From Odoribacter sp. UBA944 (GTDB lineage: Bacteria; Bacteroidota; Bacteroidia; Bacteroidales; Marinifilaceae), in NCBI GenBank assembly GCA_002293375.1, contig DBDA01000046.1, forward strand, positions 13,770 to 70,731: 56,962 nucleotides of DNA. The letters are read 5' to 3'. Within the stretch, counting starts at the first letter, position 1. Each line of letters opens with the position of its first letter. Below, piece by piece: positions 7,850 to 18,116 of the stretch. The translations under genes and the position numbers were made by a program. Under the pieces are notes generated by a model. That model made no database searches and was not told where the DNA came from. It saw only the letters and a program-made list of their open reading frames with translations.

Positions 7850-10123
7850 ATGGATGAACTTATGCGTAAACTGAGAAGTAAAGGCTTGATTTTATGGATC
7901 CTTGCCTCTGTATTCCTGCCAGGCTGCGAGGATACATGGGAGGAGAGGGTAGTTCCAGACCGGGAGCCGATCCAGAAGGGATTTACCCGCGAAATTTTAG
8001 CGCAGCGGGGAAATTTTACCTATTTTCTGGAGGCTGTTGAAAAAAGCGGATACCAACCAATGATCGATGGCAAGGGGTTGTCTACCATGTTCGCCCCTAC
8101 GGATGTCGCTTTCCGGCGTTATCTGCTCAGAAACGGGTACAACAGCCTCGATGATATTCCGGAGGCCAAATTAAAAGCCATGATCGGGCAACACATCCTG
8201 CGGTACTCCTACGGACCGGATCAGTTGTTGAATTTCCAACCCCGGTTGAATCTGGAAGAGTATCCCGCCGGTATCTTTTTCCGGCACTGGACGGCTTATC
8301 AGGATGGAGCGGAGATGCGGAAAGATTACACCACGGGAGCCGATGTCAAGGTGTACCACGTGGATAAGTTCCTTCCGGTCTTTAATCCCAGTCTGTTCAA
8401 AACTTTGGGGGTGAAGGATCCGGAGGCCAGTTACAAATACTTTTTTCCCAAAAGTAACTGGCTGGGGACGGAAGATCAGTTGAATCCGGCCAATGCGGCG
8501 GTGATTGAACCGGCCATTCCCACTGACAACGGATACGTATATATAATAGATAATGTCATCGAACCGTTGCGTACTATTTACAAGGTTATGGAGGACTCCA
8601 CCAATAACTTTAACATTATGCGGAGGTTATACGACCGTTTCCCCAATTTCCAGAATATGAGTACGTACGGAGGCGGAACCAACTACAGCGTACGATTTGG
8701 AGACGGTGCGAGCGACAATTTTTTGTTTTACCACTACAACGAGGCAGGTTATATGTTGTTGGCGATCGCCAGCGAATGGACAACCGACCGGGCTGACTGG
8801 ACCCTGTTGGGAAGGATAACCTACAACGGTTTTGTACCGAACGACGAAGCGATGAACCGTTACTTCCGGGAGTTCTGGGGCAGTGCGGAGTTGAGCGAAG
8901 CCTACAAAAGTTGGGAAGAGGTGGATCCTCTGGCGGTTTACCATTTCCTCCGGAACCACTTTACGGATGTAAACGGGATGGTGTTCCCGGAGATGCTTCG
9001 GGCAGGGTTGTCGTCCGATTGGGGGTACCCTTACGAATTTAACGTGGATGCGGACGTAAACTTTAAGGAGATGTGCGGCAACGGTGTGATTTACGGTTTG
9101 ACCACCGTGGAGGAACCTCCGCTTTTCAACTCTGTAGCGCGTCCTGCATTCCAATCGCCCAAATATTCGCTTTTCGGCTATATGCTGGACAAAGCTGCTT
9201 TGTTGCAGGATGTTGCCAATCGGGAACGGGAGTTGACCCTGTTTATTCCCTCCAACGATGTTTTACAGGCGGAGGGGTATAGCCTGAATAGAGGCGGAGC
9301 TGTGTATGACCTGAACAGCATGACCGTCCGGAGTGGAACTTCCACTGTGGCCACGCCGGCTTTGCAAACACTGGTGAGGAACCAATTGGTGAACGGACTG
9401 TTGACACCAGCTGACCTGAGCAGCCAGACCCCTGTCTGGATCGAATCGGACCGGGAGGATTCCTACCTGAAAGTCGGAAACAACCGGATCGAAGCGGAGG
9501 ACGGCACACAGGTGCAGCTCGGCCAGGAGGAGTTCAATGCCAGCGGACGGTACGGCACGTGGAGAGCGTATGAGATCAAGGGGTTGCTGGGAAAAGGAAG
9601 CGTAGAGAACTTCAATACGCTAATTGACAATACTTCAAAAGGATACAACGGCCTGTTGAACAATTACGACGACGAGATCATTGCCAACTCCTCTTTTGAA
9701 AACGGAACAGGCGATCTCTATCCCTTCCGGAACTCCAGAGGGTTGCTGTTTGTTACGATGGACACCTGGGCCACACCGGGCGGGAACGGGATCCCCGAAG
9801 CGAATGCCAATAATCGGTTCGATATGACGGAGTGGCTGAACAAGCACGCTGTCGGGAGGACATCAGACGAGAATTTTAAGATACTGGATTTTCTGACCGG
9901 CGATGTGGTCGGAAAAACGCTGCAAACATTGGACGAGGATTTTCAGATAACCATTGTTGATGCAGAAGAGGTAACCAGCTCTTACGGAACGACCCGGCTA
10001 ACCATACAACTTCCAATCTCGGAAGGCGGCAGAATGGTGAGTGCATACGGGCCGCATTTTTCCAAGGAGTGTATGTTTTATATCCTGACGACGGCAAACG
10101 ATCGCTTTGTGTGGGGTGATTGA
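7850..10123 (+). CDS. Multi-fasciclin (FAS1) domain lipoprotein
   Basis: The 757-residue protein opens with a signal and lipobox (VFLPGC, Cys about 26). The first FAS1 domain (about 45-245) shows FTYFLEAVEKSGYQPMI, TMFAPTDVAFRRYL and IGQHILRYSYG. Two further divergent repeats follow (about 245-425 and 430-580, the latter with RELTLFIPSNDVLQAEGY). The C-terminal 170 residues are less clearly FAS1. It is the mirror paralogue of the 4613-6838 protein: both carry KYFFP.S.W.G..... NPANA and NGYV.I.D.VI.PL.TIY segments. It is first in the ten-gene operon, 25 bases before SusC. The second Met at 7862 (MRKLRSKG) is the more usual-looking signal-peptide start. Confidence 0.88.
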   Translation: MDELMRKLRSKGLILWILASVFLPGCEDTWEERVVPDREPIQKGFTREILAQRGNFTYFLEAVEKSGYQPMIDGKGLSTMFAPTDVAFRRYLLRNGYNSLDDIPEAKLKAMIGQHILRYSYGPDQLLNFQPRLNLEEYPAGIFFRHWTAYQDGAEMRKDYTTGADVKVYHVDKFLPVFNPSLFKTLGVKDPEASYKYFFPKSNWLGTEDQLNPANAAVIEPAIPTDNGYVYIIDNVIEPLRTIYKVMEDSTNNFNIMRRLYDRFPNFQNMSTYGGGTNYSVRFGDGASDNFLFYHYNEAGYMLLAIASEWTTDRADWTLLGRITYNGFVPNDEAMNRYFREFWGSAELSEAYKSWEEVDPLAVYHFLRNHFTDVNGMVFPEMLRAGLSSDWGYPYEFNVDADVNFKEMCGNGVIYGLTTVEEPPLFNSVARPAFQSPKYSLFGYMLDKAALLQDVANRERELTLFIPSNDVLQAEGYSLNRGGAVYDLNSMTVRSGTSTVATPALQTLVRNQLVNGLLTPADLSSQTPVWIESDREDSYLKVGNNRIEAEDGTQVQLGQEEFNASGRYGTWRAYEIKGLLGKGSVENFNTLIDNTSKGYNGLLNNYDDEIIANSSFENGTGDLYPFRNSRGLLFVTMDTWATPGGNGIPEANANNRFDMTEWLNKHAVGRTSDENFKILDFLTGDVVGKTLQTLDEDFQITIVDAEEVTSSYGTTRLTIQLPISEGGRMVSAYGPHFSKECMFYILTTANDRFVWGD

Positions 10124-10148
10124 TAAAAATTAATAAAAAATACAACGT

Positions 10149-13100
10149 ATGAAATTGGCAAGATACAGTTTATTGGTTATCACCCTATTGGCCGGTTCGG
10201 TACAGCTTTTCGCCCAGAACCGGATCCTGCGGGGAACCATACGGGACGCCAGCGGGGCTATGCCGGGCGTCCATGTGTATGTATTGACGGAAAATCAGCG
10301 TGTGCTTACGGGGGTCATATCGGATGCCAACGGAGAGTACTATGTCAGCGTACCTCCCGGCGACGGATTAAAGATCAGTTACTCGTTTGTCGGGTACAAA
10401 ACCCAAGAGATCGCTTACACGGGACAAACCGCGCTGAATATTACCCTGGAAGAGTCTTCCCTTGCATTGGATGCGGTCACCGTAACGGGAACCGTCAACC
10501 GGAACGAGATGGGAGTAAATGTCAAGAATGTGGTCTCCTCTACGGAAAGACTTACCCTGGAGGGGATTGAGGAGTTGCCGGTCACCTCACTCGGAGAGGC
10601 TTTGCAGGGAAAATTAGCGAACGTCGACATTATCTCTACGTCCGGTGCGCCCGGCGCCGGTTCGGCCATCCGTATCCGGGGGATCAGTTCGCTTTCGGTC
10701 TCTTCGGAACCGTTGATTGTCTTGAACGGTGTTCCTTACAACACACAGCTCCGGGAAGGATTTGACTTCGCCACAGCCACCGACGAAGACTTGAGCGGCC
10801 TGGTGAACCTCTCCCCGAGTGATATTGAATCCATCGAGGTGTTGAAAGATGCAGCAGCAACCGCCCCCTGGGGCGCTCAGGGCGCCAACGGGGTGCTGAT
10901 GATCACCAGTAAAAAAGGGGCCAAGGGAAAAATGGTTACCACGGTCACGGAGAAGTTTTCCCTGAAGTTTGAACCCAAATCGATGAAGCAGTTGGACGGA
11001 TATCAATACGTTTCGTTGATGCAGGACGAACTCTGGAACTGGGGGTTTGACACTTATATGGACTTTGACAAAGTCTACCTACTGGCACAGGACGGCATCA
11101 ACTTCAACCCCAACTATATCTATTGGAAAGAGTACGACCAGAATACCGATTGGTTGAAGGAGATCACAAGGGATGCCAGCACCAGCAGTGAAACCAACGT
11201 TTCGCTGGAAGGGGGTGGCGACCGCGCTATCTACCGTTTTTCCGCCTCTTACCTGACGGAACGCGGAACCACCATCGGAGAAGACTTTAACCGGGTCAAT
11301 GCCACGTTGTACCTGTTGTACAACTTTACCGACAACTTTTCGGTACAGACCGAGATGATGTACGGACAGGGGAACCGGAACCAGCCTTTCCACGATCCCC
11401 GTTCTGCGGCGTTGCAGAAGATGCCGAACATGAGCCCCTATTTTATGGAGGAGGACAACATCACCCGGACAGGCGACTACTTTACACCATACAGCTCGCT
11501 TCAGAGTTCGGGGGGGTACGATGCAAACGCATCTCATTACAACCCCGTGGCCATGGTAAACGAGTCGACCAAGAACACGGAGAGCCGGGACATGCGCCTG
11601 CGCCTGACGCTGGACTACCGGATCACCCCCAACCTGCGCTACCTCGGAAACCTCTCCTTTTCCGTAAATACGTACGAAACCCACGCATTTTTGCCGCAAA
11701 TTGTAACCGGTGTCTACAAAACCAGCGAAAACTACAACCTGGGGACGACCAGCAACGACGACAACACCAGTCTGTACGTAAGTAACAACCTCACGTTCAA
11801 CAAAACACTCTTTGAACGGCTGCACATCAGCGCCGCCGCCAAGACGGATATGCAATCCTCTGCAGCTGCCGCTTGGAGCAACAAGGTTTCCGGAAGCGCC
11901 TCTCCGGAACTGTCCGCCCCGCAGGCCGGAGGGATCATCCGGGATTTAAAATCATCCTCCTCGGAAAGAAGGACCTTCTCAATGATGGGGAGTTTGCACC
12001 TTTCCTACTTAGAGCGTTACCTGTTGAGCGGAACCTACAACTACTCTGCCTCTTCGGTGATGAATACCAACAACCGCTGGCTGGGGATGCCCAGTGTCGG
12101 GATCGGCTGGCGTATCGACAACGAACCTTTTCTGGCAAATTACAAAGAGATGGTCTCTCTGTTGAAAATCCGGGCAAGCTGGGGGATCAACGGGAATAAC
12201 CCCACCTCCGGTTTCCCATCGGCCGGCCGTTTCACTAACGAGGGATACTACGGCGGCCTCGGAGCCGTCGGCCCCACCACTATGGAGTTGAGCAAAATGG
12301 GTTGGGAGAAAAAGGAGAAACAGAATGTCGGGCTTGACCTGGAGTTGTACAATGGGAAGTACTTCTTTTCGTTCGACTACTACAAGGACCTGACCAAAAA
12401 CATGTTGCAAAAGAAGGTAACTGTTCCCTCCCAAACCGGTTACACGCAGATCGAGTATTACAACTCCGGAGAGATGTCCAACGAGGGTTGGGAGTTCCGG
12501 GCATCGGCCAACAACATCCGGTTAACGGAAGATTGGAGCCTGAATGCCAGCATGAATATCTCCGGCAACAACAACAAGATCCTGAAGTTGCCCAACAACA
12601 AAAACTTTATGCAGTACCCGGACAAAGCGACCAACAAAGAGTACGCCATTAGCATTACCGAAGGGGACCCGTTGGGAGCGTTCTACGGCTTTAAGTGCCT
12701 GGGTGTTTATTCCGATGCGGAAGCGGTTTGGGTGCGGGACCGGGACGGGAACCTGTTGCCCGACATTTCCGGCAACCCCATCCGGATGCGGCACGAAGAA
12801 CGCGAAGTACGACCCGGTGACGCCAATTATCAGGATATGAACCAAGACGGAGTGATCGATCGTTACGATATTACCTATTTGGGGCACGCCATGCCCAAGA
12901 TCACCGGCGGGTTCGGGCTTGGGGTCCACTACAAACAACTCCGCCTGCAGACCGATTTCCACTACCGTTTGAAATACGACGTGGTGAACGACACCCGGAT
13001 GAATATGGAGAGCATGGACAATTACAACAACCAAAGTGTGGCGGTACTCGACCGTTGGCGGTACGAAGGGGACGTGACGGGAATACCCCGCGCCATTCAC

Positions 13101-13412
13101 AGCAATGCCAACCACTACAATACGTTGGGTTCCGACCGTTTCGTGGAGGACGCCAGCTTCCTCCGCCTGAAAACCCTCTCCCTGAGTTACAGCTTCCCCA
13201 GAAAACGGATCGAGCGCCTGGGGCTTTCCCAGCTCTCGCTCGGGTTGACGGCTTACAATCTACTGACCTGGACCAACTATACGGGGCAGGATCCGGAGGT
13301 GAGCATCAACGGAGGGATGGATGCGAACGGTGATTTTGTCCTGATGGGGGTAGACAGATCCAAAACTCCGGTCGCCCGCAGGGTATCTTTTAATATGACG
13401 GTTAAATTTTAA
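10149..13412 (+). CDS. SusC/RagA-family TonB-dependent outer-membrane transporter
   Basis: This 1087-residue protein has a signal peptide (cut after about residue 22, LFAQ) and a carboxypeptidase-regulatory-like domain (about 25-110, with PGVHVYVL). The plug carries IRIRGISSLSVSSEP and IESIEVLKDAAATAPWGAQGANGV (about 175-250). The barrel ends in Phe. Compared with the 1311-4607 protein the plug wording is closely matched (TATDEDL, LSPSDIE), so the two SusC genes are paralogues from a module duplication. It would work with the SusD 11 bases downstream. An oddity is the W in the plug motif (TAPWGAQ), where many family members have LYGSRA. Confidence 0.95.
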   Translation: MKLARYSLLVITLLAGSVQLFAQNRILRGTIRDASGAMPGVHVYVLTENQRVLTGVISDANGEYYVSVPPGDGLKISYSFVGYKTQEIAYTGQTALNITLEESSLALDAVTVTGTVNRNEMGVNVKNVVSSTERLTLEGIEELPVTSLGEALQGKLANVDIISTSGAPGAGSAIRIRGISSLSVSSEPLIVLNGVPYNTQLREGFDFATATDEDLSGLVNLSPSDIESIEVLKDAAATAPWGAQGANGVLMITSKKGAKGKMVTTVTEKFSLKFEPKSMKQLDGYQYVSLMQDELWNWGFDTYMDFDKVYLLAQDGINFNPNYIYWKEYDQNTDWLKEITRDASTSSETNVSLEGGGDRAIYRFSASYLTERGTTIGEDFNRVNATLYLLYNFTDNFSVQTEMMYGQGNRNQPFHDPRSAALQKMPNMSPYFMEEDNITRTGDYFTPYSSLQSSGGYDANASHYNPVAMVNESTKNTESRDMRLRLTLDYRITPNLRYLGNLSFSVNTYETHAFLPQIVTGVYKTSENYNLGTTSNDDNTSLYVSNNLTFNKTLFERLHISAAAKTDMQSSAAAAWSNKVSGSASPELSAPQAGGIIRDLKSSSSERRTFSMMGSLHLSYLERYLLSGTYNYSASSVMNTNNRWLGMPSVGIGWRIDNEPFLANYKEMVSLLKIRASWGINGNNPTSGFPSAGRFTNEGYYGGLGAVGPTTMELSKMGWEKKEKQNVGLDLELYNGKYFFSFDYYKDLTKNMLQKKVTVPSQTGYTQIEYYNSGEMSNEGWEFRASANNIRLTEDWSLNASMNISGNNNKILKLPNNKNFMQYPDKATNKEYAISITEGDPLGAFYGFKCLGVYSDAEAVWVRDRDGNLLPDISGNPIRMRHEEREVRPGDANYQDMNQDGVIDRYDITYLGHAMPKITGGFGLGVHYKQLRLQTDFHYRLKYDVVNDTRMNMESMDNYNNQSVAVLDRWRYEGDVTGIPRAIHSNANHYNTLGSDRFVEDASFLRLKTLSLSYSFPRKRIERLGLSQLSLGLTAYNLLTWTNYTGQDPEVSINGGMDANGDFVLMGVDRSKTPVARRVSFNMTVKF

Positions 13413-13423
13413 GGGATTGAGTT

Positions 13424-14935
13424 ATGAAGTACACGATAATTTTTCTGTTGGCGGCCGTTCTGTTCGCAACCGGTTGTAATACCTGGTTGGACCTGGAACC
13501 GGACAACGAACGCCTGACCCAGCAATACTGGGAAAAAGAGGAGGATGTCTCCACAACAGTGATGTCCAGCTATGTACGGCTGCGGAAGGCCCTGCCCCGC
13601 CTGATCCAGTGGGGGGAAGTACGGGCGGATGTCGTGCAGGTGGCGAGCAGCAACGCAAACCTGACCCGGATGAACCAGCAAAACATCACCTCGGACGATG
13701 AATTTGTAAAGTGGGGCGATCTCTACGCATCCATCAACTCGGCCAACGCCGTGATCAAATACGCCTCGTTGGTATTGGACAAAGACCCCCTGTTTACAGA
13801 GCAGAAACTGGACCGGTATGTCGCCGAAGCCAAAGCCCTGCGGGCACTGGCCTATTTTTACTTAGTGCGGACTTTCGGAGAGGTTCCGCTGATACTGGAG
13901 CCTTATGTGAGCGACCGGCAGGAATTTACCGTACCCAAAAGCCCGCAGGCCGTTATTCTGAACCAGATCACAACGGACTTGCGCTGGTGTATGAAACGGT
14001 TGCGCACCGAGTATACCGATTGGGAGGAACCGACCGGCAGTTTGGCTTGGCAGAACCGTTCCCGGATGACCGTTTGGGGCGCACACGCCCTGCTGGCGGA
14101 CATCTTCCTTTGGAACGAACAGTACGCAGAGTGTATTGAAGAGTGTAACGCATTGATCAACAGCAACCGTTTCCGGTTGATTGCTGCTGACTTGACCGTT
14201 GAAGAGTACGAAGACGAAACCTGGTTTCAGCTCTTCTATCCGGGAGGCACCGAAGAGTCGATCTTTGAGTTCTATTTCAACAGCCTGAACGACGAGGGAA
14301 ACACACTGATGACTCTCTTCTACGGAAACGGCAGTAACTATACCTACAGCGGCTCAGCCGCCCTGGCGGAAGAGTTTAATGAGACGCCCCGTGATCTCCG
14401 CGGATTGAACGGAAGTTTTGCGGGAGCCAACAATTATTTCTGGAAATACCTCGGAACGGGAGTCGCCAACGCGGATGCCTCAAACAGGCGCACAAGCAAC
14501 ACGGCGGCCAACTGGATTGTATACCGGTATGCCGAAATATTCCTGATGCGCGCCGAAGCGTACGCCATGCTGGACGACCGGCCAAGCGCCGTCGCGGATC
14601 TCAACCGGGTACGGGAGCGGGCTCAATCCCCGAGCTTGATGCTGGAGGCGGCCGCTTCTATGAGCAGGCAGGAGTTTTTGTTCGAAGTCCTGAACGACCG
14701 GAAAAAGGAGTTGTTGGTGGAAGGCAAGCGGTGGTACGACTTGGTGCGTTATGCTAAAAAGGAGAACTTCGCCTACAAGTCGGAGATATTGGATGTGCTG
14801 TTGCAGCGGATCTCGGTGAACGAGCGCCCGATCTGGGTGACCCGCCTGAACCAGAACGAAAGTCTTTATCTGCCGATCCACAAAGACGAATTGGAAACAA
14901 ACAACCTGTTGGTGCAGAATCCGGCCTATAAATAA
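13424..14935 (+). CDS. SusD/RagB-like nutrient-binding lipoprotein
   Basis: The 503-residue protein has a lipobox at about residue 18 (LFATGC) followed by NTWLDLEPDNE. The helical SusD core shows YVAEAKALRALAYFYLVRTFGEVP (about 130-150), and the C-terminal RagB/SusD part has YRYAEIFLMRAEAYAML, LNRVRERAQ and NDRKKELLVEGKRWYDLVRY (about 365-445). It would bind the substrate outside the cell and lid the SusC barrel encoded 11 bases upstream. It is paralogous to the partial SusD at the left edge. The next gene begins 14 bases on. Confidence 0.94.
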   Translation: MKYTIIFLLAAVLFATGCNTWLDLEPDNERLTQQYWEKEEDVSTTVMSSYVRLRKALPRLIQWGEVRADVVQVASSNANLTRMNQQNITSDDEFVKWGDLYASINSANAVIKYASLVLDKDPLFTEQKLDRYVAEAKALRALAYFYLVRTFGEVPLILEPYVSDRQEFTVPKSPQAVILNQITTDLRWCMKRLRTEYTDWEEPTGSLAWQNRSRMTVWGAHALLADIFLWNEQYAECIEECNALINSNRFRLIAADLTVEEYEDETWFQLFYPGGTEESIFEFYFNSLNDEGNTLMTLFYGNGSNYTYSGSAALAEEFNETPRDLRGLNGSFAGANNYFWKYLGTGVANADASNRRTSNTAANWIVYRYAEIFLMRAEAYAMLDDRPSAVADLNRVRERAQSPSLMLEAAASMSRQEFLFEVLNDRKKELLVEGKRWYDLVRYAKKENFAYKSEILDVLLQRISVNERPIWVTRLNQNESLYLPIHKDELETNNLLVQNPAYK

Positions 14936-14949
14936 AAAGAGAAAAACGT

Positions 14950-16560
14950 ATGAAAAAGAGCGTATATTTACTGATTACGGCCGGGCTGTTCTTGTTTGCA
15001 GCCTGCCAGGATGACGATGCCGGTAAAATGTTCGAACCGCCCGGCACCGACCAATCCGCACAGTTCCTGATCCGGGATGGGTATCCCGAATGGTACAAAC
15101 TCCTGGAAGCGACAGGGATGGCAACAGCCTTTAACCTGGGCTCCACTCCCCTCACCTGTTTTGTGACAAATGACAGCGTCCTGTTGGAGTACGTGGAGTC
15201 CAGAGGGTACAACGACATCTCATCGTGGGTGGCGGCAGAACCCGATTTCGCCCAATTCTTTGTCCGGTACCATACGGTATTGAACCAAGCGTATGAGCTC
15301 TCCATGTTCCGGAACGGAAAGATGCAGGACTCCACTGCCTCGGGCGACTTCCTGACCTGCCGTTTTACGTCCGGCATGGACGGTGGTATCTACATAAATA
15401 ATACGAGTAAGATCTTCCGGGGCGATTATGAAGCCCTAAACGGATTTATACACGAATTGAACCGGGTGATCGACCCTGTAACGCAAACCCTGTACGGATA
15501 TGTGGAGCAGCCGGGCTACTCCCTGTTCAAGCAAGCCATTGATGCAACGGGTACCCGGAACTATTTTGACCAGATGACGGTGGAGCAGTTGGAGATACGC
15601 TGCCGCCGCACCCTGTTCCTGACACCAGACGAGGTATATGAAGAAAACGGGATCAACAGCCTGGACGACCTGAAAACACTGGTGTCTCCGGGGCGGACGG
15701 ACTATACGGATCCGGAAAACCCGTTGAACCTCTACGTGCTCTTCCACCTGCTGGAGGGGGACTACAGCACCACCGAACTGGCAGAGATGTACGAGATCTT
15801 AGATAGACGACAACCCGGCTTTTACGTAAGCACCTCCACCGGTTACACGTTGGGTACCTACGCCGAAAACAAACTTATGCTGATCCAGGCGCTCGGTGCG
15901 GAGTACATCTTCAACGGACAGGTCAAATTCAGGGAAGATAAGAACAACCAGCCGGTACGGAACGGGTTTGTCCACGAAATCGACGGTGTGCTGGAGATTG
16001 TGGAGCACGAGAACATCCTGACTACCATAGAGACTACCGAGTGGTTTGGTTTTACCAAGATCCGGGAGTACCGAAACCAAAGTATTGAACGTTTCAAACA
16101 ATACCTGGTAGCGGAAGAGTTAGCGCCCTGGTTTACCTGGAAAACAACCCCGGCCAACAAACCCAACGCCGTAGCGTATTCCGCTTTTACCACAGGCTCC
16201 TACAGCCACTATACCTATAATTGGGGCCGGGTAATGGCCTATGGCGACTTCATTATTGCAGACGTTGGAGCGGCCGGCGAAGTCACCCTCCTCACCCGCC
16301 CGATCCCCAAGGGTACCTACAAAGTGAACATGATGGCTCAAACCATCAAACAGGTAGGAGGTATTTTCCAACTGTACATCGACGGTCAAAAGGTGGGCGG
16401 AAACATCTCGATGTACGACCCGGAATGGGACTCCGTACCCGCGCGTGAAGTAACGTCGGAGATCATTTTTGAAGAGACTAAGCGGCACACCATTACCCTG
16501 AAAGCCGTGAAGTCGGGTACCATGACCTGGGACTCCATAGTATTCACCCCTGTAATCTGA
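14950..16560 (+). CDS. Fasciclin-domain lipoprotein with C-terminal beta-sandwich
   Basis: The 536-residue protein has a signal peptide and lipobox (LFLFAAC, Cys about 19). A divergent FAS1 domain spans about 35-175 (WYKLLEATGMATAFNLG, TCFVTNDSVLLEYVESRGYND, IHELNRVIDPV). A second lies at about 180-365 (YSLFKQAIDATG, LFLTPDEVYEENGI, GFVHEIDGVLEIVEHEN). The last 150 residues look like a beta-sandwich ligand-binding domain (GTYKVNMMAQTIKQ, FQLYIDGQKVGG, HTITLKAVKSG), of the kind seen in carbohydrate-binding modules, though I cannot assign a family. It is the fourth gene of the operon and lies only 7 bases from the next fasciclin-like gene. Confidence 0.8.
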   Translation: MKKSVYLLITAGLFLFAACQDDDAGKMFEPPGTDQSAQFLIRDGYPEWYKLLEATGMATAFNLGSTPLTCFVTNDSVLLEYVESRGYNDISSWVAAEPDFAQFFVRYHTVLNQAYELSMFRNGKMQDSTASGDFLTCRFTSGMDGGIYINNTSKIFRGDYEALNGFIHELNRVIDPVTQTLYGYVEQPGYSLFKQAIDATGTRNYFDQMTVEQLEIRCRRTLFLTPDEVYEENGINSLDDLKTLVSPGRTDYTDPENPLNLYVLFHLLEGDYSTTELAEMYEILDRRQPGFYVSTSTGYTLGTYAENKLMLIQALGAEYIFNGQVKFREDKNNQPVRNGFVHEIDGVLEIVEHENILTTIETTEWFGFTKIREYRNQSIERFKQYLVAEELAPWFTWKTTPANKPNAVAYSAFTTGSYSHYTYNWGRVMAYGDFIIADVGAAGEVTLLTRPIPKGTYKVNMMAQTIKQVGGIFQLYIDGQKVGGNISMYDPEWDSVPAREVTSEIIFEETKRHTITLKAVKSGTMTWDSIVFTPVI

Positions 16561-16567
16561 TACATAT

Positions 16568-18106
16568 ATGAAAAGAAATATCCTATACAGCAGTTTGGCC
16601 GTTCTTCTCTCTTTCTGGGGGTGCAGCGAATGGAACGACCACTACGATAAGAGCGGGGAAAGCATGCAGCAATCCGACAAGACTGTTCTGGAGTACCTGA
16701 GAGGGGATTCCGACTACGCGGATTACCTCTCCCTGTTGGAATCCACCGGCATGGACACGGTGTTTAACGGGATTCGGCTCCATACGCTTTTCCTTGCGCC
16801 CAACGGACAGTACAGCGCTATCTCGTCTTTAGGCGACTCCCTGAAAAGATTGGCTGTTGCCAACCAGATCACGGGGGGCAAGTACTTTGAAAGCGGATTC
16901 CGGGACAACCTCAGCCTGTTGGCGCTTTCCGGAAAAATGGTGCGGATCCTCGGCGCTGGAGATGGCTTCGCCATTGAAGGGAGCACCATTGTAAAAAGTG
17001 TTGTCAATTGCAAAGACGGGACCATCTACCAGGTAGACCGGCCTGTCGCCTACAAACAGACCCTTTGGGAACGGATCAAAAACGATCCCGATTACAGTTT
17101 TATAGTAAGTTATCTGGAGCAGGATCTGGATACGGTGTTTGACCGGGATCTGAGCCGGCCCACCGGATATTTCGACGACGAAAACCGGCCGTTGTACGAC
17201 TCTGTTTTTGTACAGGAGCCGTCAGTGTTCAGTTACGGGCGTATTAACAAGGATTACAGGTACTATACGGTATTTTTGGCGACCAATGAGTTATACGAAC
17301 GCAAAGTGGCCGAATATTATGCCAACCGGGCATTGATGACCGGTTTTACACCGACCCGCGATGATTCGGTAAACCTGGGGAACTGGCTTGTACGGACATT
17401 GATCTACAGCGACCTGATTGACAACTACGGAGAAGAGGAGGTGCTGTATTCAGTGTACGGTATCAGATGGAGGACAGATGCGCAAAAAGTAGCGGGAGCG
17501 CCGGAGAGTTTGAGTAATGGCTATCTGTACAAATTGCAGGACCTTTCCATTCCGAACAGCCTGTTGCAAAACGGGATCTTTACACACCAGGTTTCCATGA
17601 CCTACGATGCCAAGCCGGACTCTGTGAAAATGGAGGTGACGGGAACAGGAGCAGGCGCCGTAACAGCTACGCTGGAAAAGACCCGGATCAGCGGGATCCT
17701 CAACTACATGTACGCCAAAGCAGAATTGAGCGCCGGCTATCAGGAGGAGTTCGATCCATTTGAACTCTCCCTCTCCTGGGTAACCGGCCTGCTGGACGAA
17801 GAGACGCTGGAGTTCAAACCGGTCTATGCGGCCCCCGGGGAGTATATTCTAAGCATACAGTTCTTTAAAAGAATAGAAGCGGCCCAGGAGTTCGATATCT
17901 ATTTCCACGGCAACCTCGTGGGGCAGGTCGAAGTAGAGGATGGATCGTGGGACCAGGCCTATACCTATCAGGTAGGCCGGGTGGTTATTCCGGAGAGCAT
18001 CGGTGTCCAACCCCTGCGGGTGATGTTGAAAAACCGGGGTACAGGCTGGCAGAAAGCGTTAACGCCTGTCAGCATTGAGTTGGCACCCACAGTAAATAAC
18101 TATTAA
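16568..18106 (+). CDS. Fasciclin-like lipoprotein with C-terminal beta-sandwich
   Basis: The 512-residue protein begins with a signal and lipobox (LLSFWGC, Cys about 19) followed by SEWNDHYD, similar to the start of the 4613-6838 fasciclin protein. Residues about 40-160 fit a short FAS1 domain (DYLSLLESTGMDTVFNGI, TLFLAPNGQYSAI, GTIYQVDRPV). A second repeat at about 165-335 is very divergent (FIVSYLEQDLDTVF, YTVFLATNELYERKVAEYYANR). The C-terminal part (about 340-512) resembles the beta-sandwich of its upstream neighbour (GEYILSIQFFKRIE, FDIYFHGNLVGQVEV). The shared layout suggests the two arose by tandem duplication. It is likely a surface-exposed accessory binding protein; the ligand is unknown. 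Confidence 0.72.
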   Translation: MKRNILYSSLAVLLSFWGCSEWNDHYDKSGESMQQSDKTVLEYLRGDSDYADYLSLLESTGMDTVFNGIRLHTLFLAPNGQYSAISSLGDSLKRLAVANQITGGKYFESGFRDNLSLLALSGKMVRILGAGDGFAIEGSTIVKSVVNCKDGTIYQVDRPVAYKQTLWERIKNDPDYSFIVSYLEQDLDTVFDRDLSRPTGYFDDENRPLYDSVFVQEPSVFSYGRINKDYRYYTVFLATNELYERKVAEYYANRALMTGFTPTRDDSVNLGNWLVRTLIYSDLIDNYGEEEVLYSVYGIRWRTDAQKVAGAPESLSNGYLYKLQDLSIPNSLLQNGIFTHQVSMTYDAKPDSVKMEVTGTGAGAVTATLEKTRISGILNYMYAKAELSAGYQEEFDPFELSLSWVTGLLDEETLEFKPVYAAPGEYILSIQFFKRIEAAQEFDIYFHGNLVGQVEVEDGSWDQAYTYQVGRVVIPESIGVQPLRVMLKNRGTGWQKALTPVSIELAPTVNNY

Positions 18107-18116
18107 GGTTCGGATT

